From NCBI GenBank assembly GCA_024138025.1, contig JAMXBD010004341.1, forward strand, positions 1 through 64,000: a DNA stretch of 64,000 nt, in the 5' to 3' direction. Shown piece after piece: positions 1 to 14,864 of the stretch (its first letter is position 1; each line of letters begins with the position of its first letter). Below the pieces are notes generated by a model, which did not search any database, was not told where the DNA came from, and saw only the letters and a list, made by a program, of their open reading frames with translations. Both the position numbers and the translations under genes were made by a program. Source of the DNA: Combretum micranthum. Lineage: Eukaryota > Streptophyta > Magnoliopsida > Myrtales > Combretaceae.

Positions 1-488
1 CTTGTTGGAATTTTGATGTTTTTCATAGCTTTGTGTGAATAATAGGATAAGCTTAGGAATTGTCAATTGGAACTTTGTGTTGACTATTCATTTGTTATGT
101 ATTAACAGTTGATTTTTTATGGTACTTTATTGATGTATGTTGGATCGCTAAAGGGTTGTAGGGTTAATATTTGAAAGAAATTGGTTTGGAATATGTTAAC
201 AGGATGCTTTGTGTCAAAGAATTTATAATAGTCTCTTACATGGGAGTTACTTTGTGAAGTTTTTCTAGTTCTCCTTTTACCTATAGAACTTATTTTGCTG
301 CAAGCATGATATGAGTTATTTTGTCGTTGTGAAACATATCACACATGATGCATACTCAGATGTGAGGTCCTGCAATTTTTTGTTGGGTTTCTTCTTCCTC
401 TGTCTACATGTTAACCATGTGTGGATCTGTACCAAATATATTATCTTTTTGATACATCTGATCAAGTAATGTTTTCTTCTTTCTACAG
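1..488 (+). other. intron of PP2C gene (3' part)
   Basis: AT-rich sequence without a coding stretch. It ends in a pyrimidine-rich tract and an AG at 487-488, immediately before a reading frame that is open and PP2C-like from 489. I read it as the last part of an intron; the upstream exons with the start codon lie outside the window. Confidence 0.6.
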
Positions 489-1460
489 GTAACTAGCAAT
501 GTAGAAGCCTCGCACAGTGGTATTGCTGAGCCATCTTCTGTGAAATTTGTGCCAAGGATCCGTTCTGGAAGCTATGCTGATATTGGTTCTAGGTCATCGA
601 TGGATGATGAACATATTATGATTGATGATCTGTCCAACCACTTGGGCTCTCTCTACAATTTTTGTACGCCCAGTGCATTCTATGCAGTCTTTGATGGACA
701 TGGGGGCCCTGAGGCTGCTGCATATATTAAAAGGAATGCCATGAAATTATTTTTTGAAGATGTTATTTTACCACAGACACCTGAAATTGATGATGACATC
801 CTGGAAGAATTGGTGGCTTCCCATCGCAAAGCATTTCTGCTTGCAGACCTAGCATTGTCTAACGAGTGCAGTGTGAGCACCTCATGTGGAACCACCCTCC
901 TGACTGCCATAGTTCTTGGAAATCATCTCTTGGTGGCAAATGCCGGTGATTGCCGTGCTGTTTTGTAGAAGGGGAAAGCCATTGAGATGTCCCAAGATCA
1001 TCGACCCTCCTTTTTACCAGAGCGCAAACGTGTGGAGGACCTTGGTGGTTTTATCACAGGTGGCTATCTAAATGGTGTTCTCGAGGTAACTCGTCGCACT
1101 GGGAGATTGGGACTTAAAACTTCCTTTGGGACTGCTTCTCCTTTAATTGCTGATCCAGATGTCCAACAGATTCGTTTAACAGAGGATGATGAATTTATGA
1201 TCATTGCATGTGATGGGATTTGGGATGTGATGAAAAGCCAGTATGCAGTCAGTTTTGTTAGGCAGCGGTTAAGATGCCACAATGACCCTCAGCAGTGTGC
1301 GAAGGAGCTAGTCATGGAAGCTTTGCGCCTTCATGCCACTGATAATCTCACTGTGATAGTCATATGCTTTGGATCTCCATCTCAGCGGCGAAGATTGAGG
1401 TGCTGTAGCCTATCAGAGGATGCCAGAAACAGGTTGCGGAGCCTTTTAGAAGGCAATTGA
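489..1460 (+). CDS. protein phosphatase 2C, 3' exon (partial; disrupted frame)
   Basis: PP2C-family (PPM) Ser/Thr phosphatase, a Mn/Mg-dependent enzyme that removes phosphate from signalling proteins. The frame is open from the splice acceptor at 489. Visible family motifs in order are [11 protein letters not shown], the FDGHGG metal-binding motif (near 690), [18 protein letters not shown] (near 940), [15 protein letters not shown] (near 1205) and the C-terminal DNLTVIV. The tail ([18 protein letters not shown]) resembles plant PP2Cs of the Arabidopsis At3g62260/At1g48040 kind, from memory. Defects: an in-frame TAG at 966-968 replaces the expected Cys-Arg region after AVL; and one extra base near 1095 plus one missing near 1125 put about 30 bases out of frame, so the conserved [10 protein letters not shown] is encoded in the +1 frame. 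The start codon is outside the window. It may be a pseudogene or a gene with consensus errors; the family call is firm, the coding status is not. Confidence 0.9.
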
Positions 1461-4400
1461 GGACAGTTTTGATTGTGGTGCTGCATTCTGTAAATACCAA
1501 TTATTTTTTTACATTCTTGATGATTATTCTTGCTGTTTTTTGGCTGTTCAAGGGAAAGGGAAAATATTTGGCCAGCAATTTTGTAGTGCTGTGTATTTTG
1601 AGAGTTACGTGGAAGAGCGGATATTATCTTGCTGGTGATTGTTGAAAATAATACTTCTCTAGGCAACTGGAGTTAGTTCTCCTGCTCTGTGTAGCAAAAG
1701 ATGAACTCAATGTTCTTTAGGCCAATGATTTGAGTATCTTAATTTCTTTTTATATAATTTGTACCAGATTTTTTTATTAATGGTATGCTATACTTCCATT
1801 GTCTTTTACTGGAGTGGATTACTCTTTTGTTTTCTTTAATGGTGGTATGGTCATTTTCCAGAAAGACCTGATTATTTTGGGTCCTGTTATATTTTATTTT
1901 TAGTTGTTGTTGTTATTGTCATCATCATCAGCAACAGCAGCAGCTTAGGGGCGTTATAAATTTAGCCAGTGTTGCTTTCTGATGTGGGTTTCGTTTATTG
2001 ATTCTTAATTCTATAGTTTTGGCGCTTTTGATTCTTAATACTGTCTTTGAGGCCTGAATACAAATTGCAAGTGTGTATGCTTTCGGGTAGTACTCTTGCA
2101 AATATTGTCTTTTAGCAAGCAAGGGAAGGGAGCTATTTGAGGGTAAATTGGTTGGGTGAGGTTGCATGGTTAAGCATAAACGAAATTTCTCATGAGACCT
2201 TTAGCCTCATCAAAGTAGAAAATTTAAAGAAGGATTTCAGACTCGGATTCCTGATAACCACATATTTATAACGGAAGGGTGCTCCACGCTTTCGGTTCTT
2301 CTGCTGGTTCTCCTGTCGAAACGAAAGCACATAATAGGGAAACAGTAGCATTTGATTGGTTTTATACACACATTGCTGTCCATGCATTCATTAATCGGTC
2401 ATATAGATTTTGGATGGTGTTGAAGTTGAGTTTAGGAAGATGAGGAAGCGAGCTTGTGCGTTTGTAATTGATTTGTCTGCTTCCATCCGGATAAAAGCCT
2501 CATCCACGGTCTTGGGGTTGGTGTTTGTCCTTCGGTTTCACTGACCATAAATTGAGATTGTTTTAGGAGGTAGGATGTGTGAGGACATCCTGGTTTTGTA
2601 TGCTTGTACGTGTTCACGCGTCCATCTTAATATCTCTGGAAATGTACGGAATTGTTTTTAATAAAAACGGAGAAAAAGAAAACTAGTGAAGCAGTTCATT
2701 GGAAATTCCCTCGAAAAGGACGGTTTGCTCATGATTTTGTGACTTGTTATATGTTTTAACTAAAATAACAAATTAACAATGACTGAACTGATCTTGGTAG
2801 GAGTAGCTTTTCTGTCGTCATTGTGACATCGTGAATTCAAAATCTGAATATATAATGTCACTATTATTTACGTTAATAATAGTTTATAAGAATAGAATTG
2901 ATATTTTGATTTTATTATCACGAAAAAAACTATTCTCTCGTTTGATTTGTAAGGAATTTTATCATAAGAAATGTTTATTTCAAGTAACGCGGAATAGATT
3001 AGGAATCTCCATTTCTTTCCTTCCTTATAAGTTGCTATTTGTTATGAAAAAATGAATTCCTTTATAAAATATTCCTAATTATACAACAAAAGAATTATTA
3101 TTCAGTTTCATCCTTATTCCATTTTAGCAAATAGTTTCATCCTTATTTCATTTTAGCGTCATTTTAGCGAACCAAACATGACGTCAATGTATTTGTCCTG
3201 GTTGCTAGCCAAAGGTATTCTTTAATAAATAAATCAGAGTTCTTCAATTTTGGGCTCTGATAATTAACGCTTGAAAATATGCCCTTGATGTATCATCCTA
3301 ATGATTACCAATAAAAATAACCAAAAGAATTAATATCACATATACATATACTATCTGTCTATCCAATCGATTTTGTGTAATTTTAATAGTGCTTATCTAA
3401 TTTTAATGAGAGACAGATCAATCATATTTTATAAAGAAAAATTATAAATATAACCTCAAAACTTTTAAATTTTGGTTTTATCTTTTCATAATTTTTAAAA
3501 ATGTGTATATGTCATGGGATGAGGATTCTTACGTCCTGGAGTTCTTAATGTATTATGGGATCCTCTACATCCCTTAAATTTTCAATTTACTCATAATATA
3601 AATGGCAAGCCAGCCTTCTCATCTTATGTTCTCATTAGATTCCAATTGTACTCATATTATAAAGGGCAAGGCAGCCTTCTTGTCTTATTTTCCCAAATTT
3701 GTTTTAAGCTATCCATTCTACTAGAGTTGCCCTCTTAGCATTTTTACAATGTCCATAGGTCTAGAAAGTCCAATTAATTCAACAGATTTTGACTTGTCGT
3801 GGTCTCATAGAAAAATGCCATTAGCTCTTAATTAGTTTACACGTGAGTGGCTAAACCTACCATCAAAAGATTTCCATTCCTAAAACAAACTACCCTTTTG
3901 ATACCACTCGTAACATTATATATCCAAATTCAATACTCTCGGTTTATTTTGAATACTTGGAACATGAAAATTTTCCCCATAAAAAATTGTAATGCCCTCA
4001 TAATGTGGCTAAAATATTGCCACTGTCCACACCTAAAGAAACCAACCATAATCCACTCCTCGTGAACTCGATCAAGATAATCCTCAATAGGACTTTGGGT
4101 TCTCATAAGCTTCCTCTTACCTTCAACTGTTCCTCTATTCTCTAAGACGACTTCCCATTAAGCTAGCCAACTATAAAATTTGCGCATTGAAGTATATTCC
4201 CAAAAACTTTGGAAAATTTTTGTTACAATCTAACTTACGACACAGTTGACCCTTTTTAGCAACGATATCCTCCCTCTATTGGTCATTTTTCATCTAGTGC
4301 TCATCTATAGCTAAACATTACTTTGTTTCATCATTACTTATTGTTGTTATTTTTAATTCGATAGAGGGCGAATACGGATGATTTGGACTAGACTTCTATA

Positions 4401-4960
4401 AATGGTAAGCTTATAAAATAGATCAAATTTAATGGTACACCAGGGCCCACTTAGATGCCTAATTCAACAAGCATATTGATTCAAAAGTAATAGATGAGTG
4501 AGAGAGAGAAAGAGAGTCAAGGTGACATTACCATTCTCAAGGAAGGGAGAAGGTTATTTTTAATCGGATGGTTCCCAACGGTTGAGTGAATTGAGGGATT
4601 ATGGGAGAGTGGGCGATTGCAACAGTTATGGTGGATGTGGAGTGAGCCACTAATCCATGTTCAACGTTTTGGACTCGACTAAGGAGAGTATAATGAGAGA
4701 TGCTGAGCGTAGAACCGACTGAGCACTGCGAGAGTCAGTTAGTCTACCAAGCTAAGGTAAAAGGTGCTCTGTTGAGGCTTTAGGTCGTCATTAATATGAA
4801 TTAGATATTAGCTCAACTGGTTGGCTCAAACAACTAATGGGCTAGACTCAACTAGGAAGGCCCCATGGTCTATATTAGATCATCAACACATATGAGTTTC
4901 TATAAGTCAGTTTATTCATCACCAGAAGAGGGTTATTTATTCTTCGCTTAAGATTTCAAG
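1461..4960. other. PP2C 3' flank and AT-rich intergenic DNA
   Basis: The first part should hold the PP2C 3' UTR; an AATAAA lies at 2660-2665, but several weaker AT-rich signals are closer. The rest shows no gene. On the minus strand around 3950-4150 there are short coding-like stretches broken by stops, which could be a decayed transposon gag, but I cannot name it. A GA-rich tract lies near 4500. Confidence 0.4.
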
Positions 4961-5080
4961 TGGAATTACTTTTTTTGTTTTTTTGTCATTATAAAGGAGA
5001 GGGAGGTTTGACCTTGGTATCTCTCACTTAAGAGATTAGGTAAGATACCATACAATGCTATTGGCCAGTGAAATTACTTT
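4961..5080 (-). mobile_element. short SINE-like insertion with target-site duplication
   Basis: A near-perfect 12-bp direct repeat flanks about 96 bases: TGGAATTACTTT at 4961-4972 and TGAAATTACTTT at 5069-5080. Read on the minus strand, the insert carries a motif resembling a tRNA-type B box (AGGTCAAACC, compare GGTTCGANTC) and ends in an A-rich tail (T-rich at 4970-4983 on the plus strand). This arrangement fits a short, tRNA-derived SINE or a truncated retroposon. No protein is encoded. Confidence 0.45.
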
Positions 5081-5264
5081 AATACATTCTAAATGCTTAA
5101 AGAATTTGTATAAAAATTCCTTTACAAAGCATTTTAGAAAATCATTTGCTTTTATTTGTACCTTATTAATCCTCTATCCAAGTTTTAAGGGCTGGAAAAT
5201 AGTAATTACATGTGTCCTATAGCGCCTCTAATTTATATATATGTAGAGTACCCATACACTTCTA

Positions 5265-5529
5265 ATAAAGACATCTCTCCGAGGCGAGTCTAGGTCCGAA
5301 ATTTATAGACTTGTAACCACCCGGTGTAGGTGGTGAGGTGAGTCGGATGGTTTCGACCTATCCCTTGTTTTTCAAAAAATAAAAAATTAAAAAAAAAACT
5401 CTTTTTATTAGGATCCTTATGGACGTGCTGTGTCCTCAAGTCCTACTAGTGAACCTCGCTTGGACTATGGATCATGGTAATTGGTAGGGTAGGTCTCGAT
5501 TCGAACCCAACCTAGAGTGATGTCTATTT
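5265..5529. mobile_element. possible MITE or foldback element
   Basis: Inverted ends are visible: AATAAAGACATCTCTC at the left matches, with a few mismatches, the reverse complement of the right end (AAAATAGACATCACTC). A poly-A/AT tract sits in the middle. No clear target-site duplication and no coding sequence, so a small non-autonomous DNA element is only the likeliest reading. Confidence 0.3.
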
Positions 5530-8500
5530 TTGATATATTTGTAATTGGTTTACTAATAGATGCGTGTTGCTTATTAATTGTTTTTCTGCTACTATAATTT
5601 ACAATTAAATGGCATGTGTTTAATATATGATATCGTGAATAAGAATCGAATGTTTTTTTAGTGGCAAGTAAGTGATATATTTGTCATTTAATTATTTATT
5701 TGTTTAGTAATTCTTCCTAATAACATGAGCACATGAATGATTTTCCCACTTTCGCTGATTGATTGAGGGATATAGTCAGGAAGATACTCATGGATCCTAA
5801 TAGTGAAATAATTGGACTTAATCCAACCGAAGGAAATATTTCCTTAACATTATCCATCATTTCCTTTACAAACGAAGATGGTAGTATTCAAGGCCAGGGC
5901 CTATTTATTTTTGACACACGCTTTTAGTGGAGAATGTTGTTGAAAATGAAGGATGTTATCAAAAATAGATATATTAAAATTTTATCTATTTTTCACTTAT
6001 CTTCAAGGTGGAAAATACACACCAACCTAAGGTACTAATTGCTAACTACTAAGGAAGTGGCTTTAGCCATTGCTTTGCCTAGATTACTTTCACTTATAAT
6101 TGAGTTTTCTTTATTTGACTCAAATCACCAATGTTATGGTCGGAATGGCTTTTAGTTATTCTTTTTAAGTTTATATTATTTTATCATTAGAAATAACTAC
6201 CATAATTAATTCAACTTACTAAATTATTTACAATTACTAAAGGAGATATAATAATTCATTAAAAGTGAAAATAAAGAAAACATAGTAAAAGCTATTAAGA
6301 GTTAAGAATAATCAGGTGTGGCATGGCATTATATATCCCTAAAAAATAGTAAATAAATAAATTGATGATGAGATTGTTTGCAAAATTACAGTAATTTATT
6401 TTCCATTATAGATTACTAAATAGGAGTAGATTTATGTTTTCTTAGAATTGCCTCGAATAACTTATCTTACTAAGTAACTTCAAAAACCCCAATTCCCTAA
6501 AAACATACTATTTTCTTTTAACTTTCCCAATAATATCTTTTCTAATTGTAACTTTTATTATCTAATTGTATAATTGTATAAACTAGGTGCAGGTCCATGA
6601 ATAAGAGATGTGTTTATCTATAATATTTTCGGAAACAAAAACACCGAACATCTCATCTTTTATCATCGTCATCATCATTATTTAATCGATTAAATATAAA
6701 CTAAGTTTGTATAAGATAAGAAACACATGGCCTTTTGTTCGAGCCGGCCGGTTTAGATATCAAATGTGCCTTCACGGCTTCAAAAACGCAAGACCAGTTT
6801 CAATTTCAACTGATTTCAGATAATTATAGAAACCGTAGGGTTAGGTCGTCTCTTAATTTATAGTTTATAAAACAATCACATCTGGTTTTTCAACTATTTT
6901 TTAGCTTATCTTTTATTATCTATCTATCTATTATTATTAAGAGAATCCTTTTAATTGGCGTCAAAAAATCAAAACATAGTTATTTAAACTAATGCAAATA
7001 CCTAAATTAAATGATACATGAAAGCATTATTTTATTTAATTATGATATTTGAATTTTTAATTATGATACATTTCGTAACCGTTCTGTTATGATATTTGAA
7101 TTTCTAATTATGCTAAACCATCCCCCACCCCCATTTTACATTTTAAAATAAATTATTGATCATTTTTAAGATTAAATTTTCATAATATCACATTGTTAAA
7201 TTTGCATACGCAAAAAGGAAAAAAAAAAAAAAAGAAGAAGAAGATTTGCAATATCACAATTAAAACTTTACATGTCATTCCTACAATCTAAACGTTCAAG
7301 TCATTAATTTTAATATTCATTTAAAACTTTACATATCATAATTATTTATCATATAAAATTTCGGCCAAAAGGAGATGCCTCTTCCATGTATAGAAATATT
7401 TCACGAAGACAATTTTAGGGTTGATGATGTGAGGTCATCTTTCCCTCGTTTTAAAGCTAACTTGTATTTGTGATTTAGGGTTTTTAATCTTTATAAAAGA
7501 TGACACACAAAAATTTACTCAACAATCATCGCCTAAATAAATCGAAAATAATCAAATCAAATAAAGAAAGGTAGCTTCTTAGTATCCATAAATGAGGAGA
7601 CACTCCTTTCTCTAAATTCAACAAACGATAAAAAGTTTGATTAAACATAAATTTCATCAATCCATTCGGTAATGCGAAAATGAAACAAACAAAAGAAGAA
7701 AAATATCATATTGATTAAACAAATACATAATATGAATCTATTAAAAACTACTTCTAATAACTAACTAGGAAAAAAAAAAAAAAAAAGCAATAGGGTAACC
7801 AATAAAGAAAAGTAACTAATATTAACAAAATAGCCAAATAGGATAAAATCCTTTCACAGCGGGTCATTCCCTCTTCCTTTATAGTTGAGTCTTCCTCCGG
7901 TATGAGGAATTCAGGACTAATCTTTAACAAAAGGCGTGGAATAAAGGCTTTGATAGTAAATGATGTATAATACATCTTATTCTGATGCAAAAATAAATAA
8001 GAATTTGGGATTTAAGGTTTTTAATACTTATAAACAATAAAAGAGGTGAATTTTTTTATTCCTGGTTTTAAGATCTTTATGAAATGATAAATGAAAGGAT
8101 ATGAACAAAATTAATATTGATATGTTTCACCAATATTAAAATTTAACTGGATTGTACTTAAATTATAGAATTAATACGACTCGTGACTTAAATCACAGTT
8201 GTTAAAAAGGATATCATATATAACTTACAAAAATTCAATTAGCAAGCTTTCTACTCCTAAATAAATTAATGAGAACAAAATCGAATAAAAAAAAACACTC
8301 AATAAAGAAGGTAAACCTTCATCTCGCTAAATTCTACAAATTATAAAAGATTTAAGAAAACTCAAATGCAATAATATGCCAAGTTATAGGGTTCATTGAA
8401 ATCTTAGAAACTAGTAACATAAAAGAAATAACCGAAAAGAAAGATATTCTATTGACCAAGCGTATACATAAATATTGAATCTATGAAAAGTAATCCTAGT

Positions 8501-9054
8501 AAGAATTTAGAAAAAGAGCATAATAAAAAAACCAACTAAACATAATGAAATAGTTAAGAAAAATTCTATGGTCCCATAATATTTTTTTAACATTTCCAGT
8601 TTTGTGGATTATTTGATAGCTTAAATTCATATCCAATTGTGATTGTACCATTTAATACTTAATAAATCAATTATTATACTTATTTTAATAGTTAGGTGAT
8701 TAACTGAACAATATCTATTGATGGAACCATAGAAGTTTCCAGTAGGACAAGATCCTTTCATGATGGCACCACGGCTCTCGCTATTATACACTCATCATGC
8801 AATAATGAAGGAAACAAACTAGCAATGTTCGTGGTTCCATTTCATTTAGTTTAAGGGCTAACCAAACCGATTAGTATGTAAAATGCTTTTATTGGAACCC
8901 CTAATGAGCCAAACTGTTTTTAATGGTTCAGGGTTCTAAATTGAACAATATTTAAAGCTATTTTGTTTAGTTTGAACCACTTAAGCAAAAAAACACTTTG
9001 TTTTAATAAATACTATTATTGAATTTCAAGAGTTTTAAACTAAAATTTGATATT
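5530..9054. other. AT-rich intergenic DNA
   Basis: No gene, RNA or complete element recognised. There are short poly-A tracts (near 7220 and 7770) and short open frames at random-expectation length. Confidence 0.5.
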
Positions 9055-10450
9055 CAATGTGGGTGTCGAATCCAACAAAAATAATAATTTATAATCAACC
9101 TGCTTTAAATATTTGTAAATAGAGTGAGCAGGATCGTCTCCACAGGGACTGGTAAAATTCCCAAGTTTCTATCGAGATTAAGAAGAGAAAAATTGGGGGG
9201 TTTTGAAATCAAACAATTAAATAAATTCTATATCTAAATATGAAAATTCTATATTAGGAAAATATCCAACCAAAGTCTTACCACAATTCAATTCTTGGAT
9301 TGATCATTGACTCAAATATTTTTATAATTATTTTGAATAGGTTAGTTATAATTTTCAATAAGCTCTGAAAATCTATCTCTCCTTAGGTATTAAATAACCA
9401 AGATAAGATCGTTGATTATTCTTAATCGAATAGACAGCCCTAAACAAGCTCTTAAGGTTTAATCTATCAATTGCATTAGAAATTAGAGAGACCTAACGCT
9501 AATCAACAAATCTCATAGAGCATGGATCATTTAGAATAAATTATATTTCATCAACAACAACAAATAATCATCTATTTTATGACTATCGTGTTGTTTCATC
9601 ACTTTATATTAGAAGATTCATACAATTACGGATATGAGTCCTAATTGATTGATTATTGTTTGCTATCTATATAACCGGATCCAAAGTCATACATGAATAA
9701 CAAGCAACAACAAATAATTCAGATGAAACAAAATACTCAAGAATAAGAACAATGAAATCAAACCACTTTGGTCTCACAATCCATCTTGAATTGAATATGT
9801 AGCAATCCTTTGGCTAGATTTGGAATTTAGCCACTCATGATCTTTAAAATTCTCTATAGGGTTTTCTTAACAAAATTGTATCTAAATATGGAATGAATAA
9901 TGTTCATGAAAGAAACCCTAAATAATATATAAATACAAGTTTGGAAGTTATGGAATTCGTAGGACAAAGGCTGGATCCGTTTAGATCATGAATTGACCGG
10001 CCTAAATGCTTCATGGCTTTTCATTTACCCCCGTTACAGCTTTTCATTTACCCGGCCGTTACAAGAAGGCTGGCGAAATTCCAGGATGGCCGCAAGAAGC
10101 CCAGATACGCCGACGGCTTTGATCTCCTTCGTGCGTCCAACGTAGTAATGGCCGACGTGATAGATAAGCTGGCGGCCTTTATTATGTGCGTGATGTCCAG
10201 AATGATAAAGGCCGACGGCCTAAGCATATGCACAGCCGGCCTTCAATGTAATTTTTCTCCTTTGATTCAATTTTGCTCCAATCTTGTATTTTTCACTTCT
10301 TCTGGCTTCAAAGACCTGATATTCATATAAATCATGATTAAGTACCAATTCCATATAATTTCTATAAAATTAATAACAAATTGATCTAAATTAAACCAGT
10401 GAATTATGAGTAATATTCATCTTAACATTCAAATTGAGGAATATTATGTA
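9055..10450 (-). mobile_element. solo or truncated gypsy LTR (Athila-like), minus strand
   Basis: Read on the minus strand, the end contains CCAGTCCCTGTGGAGACGAT followed by GGATTCGACACCC (plus coordinates about 9055-9165), a signature I know from the 3' ends of long plant gypsy LTRs. Near its 5' side it shares a 16-bp identical stretch (plus 10335-10350, reversed) with the Athila-like 3' LTR at 50993-51008, and similar sequence around it. A GC-rich block of repeated CGGCC/GCCGAC motifs lies at 9998-10245. No gag-pol follows. The outer 5' boundary (about 10450) is approximate. Confidence 0.5.
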
Positions 10451-11655
10451 AGATAAAATCATATAAGATTATGTCCTAGTAGTATTGCATCTTAGGCCAT
10501 AATGCAAGTGCAAATGTACTTGATAGATGAGAGACGGAGGTGAAGGAAAATGAGTAGATTAAAGAGGTTAAAAGTAAGATAAGAGAAAACAGGTCAGGAA
10601 AAGTAAATAGGGTATATTGAAATCTTAATGAGATTAAAAAAATATATATCACTCATATTTTTTTAAAAATTTAATTGGAAGTGATTCAATTCAACAACTT
10701 CAATTAAAACTATTAACCATTTAAAACCTTCTGAAACTGAATTGAAATACAAAAGAATTGCTTGTGGTGATTTGATGAACAACCCTAAAATATTTGATTG
10801 AAACGTGTCAAAATTAACTTTATTGTCTTTTAATGAAAAAAGAGATGATCAATATTTATACTTGATACGTAAATAATACTAGAATTTTAACATGAATAAT
10901 AAAGAAAATGATTGTTTCTAAAACAGTCATCACCCGTGATTTGCATAAAAAATATATCAATATTTTATTAGTATTTACACACCATATATATATATATATA
11001 TATATATACACTTGGTATGTAAAACTAATCGAATCATTTCTCCATCACCCTAAAATTGAGCCAACATAGCCATACTAGAATTGTTTTACACATGGAGCAT
11101 GTGTCTTAATTTGTATGGTTTAATTGCTGTAGACAGTAATGATCATACATAAAGTTTTAATTACGTTTTCATAGGTTGATAGTTTAGATATTAAATTGAA
11201 TATCCAATCAAAGTTTAGATGGTATATGGAAAATTATCTTTAAAAAAAATAAATATCATTTATAAACTTTTTAATATCAATTATACACGAGATAAAGATA
11301 TTAAATGTGAAAATAAGTAAACTTCAACTAGTTGTTGGTCAAATAGAGACGGTTAAAAGAGATTAATAATAAAACAATCACAAATTTTGGTTGCATTTCA
11401 TTAAAAGAAAAAAAAAAACCATGAACCGCTCCGGTTTCCGGTTTCGAGAACTGGTCCAAGGTACTCGCCCGAACAACCAGAAGAGAACAGAATCTAGATG
11501 GAGCCCCATCCTCCACCCTTCTGAAAATTTAATTATTCTCATATTTCCAAGGCTGCTGCAAAAGCCAACCTTACAAAACCTTTCTTTCTTCACCATCTTT
11601 CTCTTTCTGTGCGCCCAACCTAAACGAAACCTCCATTAAAATTCCTTCGTTAATA
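10451..11655. other. intergenic DNA and promoter region upstream of the LPD gene
   Basis: AT-rich without a gene until about 11390. From about 11400 the composition becomes less AT-rich and leads into the lipoamide dehydrogenase start, so it probably contains that gene's core promoter and 5' UTR. No unambiguous TATA box could be assigned. Confidence 0.45.
10984..11008. repeat. (AT)n microsatellite
   Basis: An uninterrupted AT dinucleotide run of about 12 units. Similar runs occur near 17440-17465, 29385-29409, 32009-32031, 39839-39863, 48074-48097 and 50446-50467. Confidence 0.9.
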
Positions 11656-11664
11656 AAACCCTAA
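11656..11664 (+). promoter_or_regulatory. telo-box in LPD 5' leader
   Basis: AAACCCTAA lies two bases before the ATG at 11667. Telo-boxes (AAACCCTAA-type) are common near transcription starts of plant housekeeping and translation-related genes; a regulatory role here is inferred from motif and position only. Confidence 0.5.
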
Positions 11665-11666
11665 CA

Positions 11667-14134
<2,468 letters not shown>

Positions 14135-14864
14135 ATATGCATTTTGATATGAGGGTTTGGAAAATTGGCTGAAACTTCGGTTCCTTATTCTGTCTATTAT
14201 TTAGACTAATTGAGTGTTCAAAAGAAAATTTCATCTGTATTTTTTCTTCAAGCAATAACAAAATGCCCTTGTATGCCTTGGAGCGGTCATGGACGTTCAC
14301 AGATATATTGACCAGTGTAATCTTGAAATTCTGCATTTTCATGAGCAGGTAGTTTCACTAATCAAGCAAAGCATTGGTGCGCTATGTTACTTGAATTTTG
14401 CTGGTTTACATGATTTGTGGGGATCCAAGTGGAAATTGATGTCTTGTTTCACTTGATTTTAATGGGACGATATACATTTTCAGGTCTATTCTCCAACTGT
14501 CCTAGTCTCTGGATTCATGTGTAATTGATAATAGGTTCTGGAAACAGCAGTTTTGTCCATCTCTATGCATTTATGCATGGATTGTGGCACAATTGTATGG
14601 GAACAACACTACATGGTTTGTGTGCCAAGCTATAGCTATCTATGTAATTTCATGATCAAATTTATGTGCCTATACAAACTTGTGCTTCTGTTATGAATTT
14701 AGTCATGACTAGAGCCTATAGATCCTTCAGCTTTTGTCCTCTCCTTTTCAAGAATGTTCTATATATCTTTTCTACAAAGCTGATTCTCTTCATTGCAGAA
14801 ATGATCAACCAAAAGAACCTGGAAAAGTGAAGTCTACTTGCAGATACTTCTGATACATGTTGGC
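14135..14864 (+). other. LPD 3' UTR and short intergenic stretch
   Basis: Low-complexity, T-rich sequence following the LPD stop. No additional coding sequence seen. The 3' end cannot be placed with confidence. Confidence 0.4.

Noticed and set aside
5480..5520. GATTCGAACCC as part of a tRNA gene
   Set aside because: Only a B-box-like string is present; no acceptor, D or anticodon arms could be assembled on either strand.
10013..10330. 105-codon open frame
   Set aside because: It falls in the CGGCC island of a solo LTR; no recognisable domain and no conserved start context.
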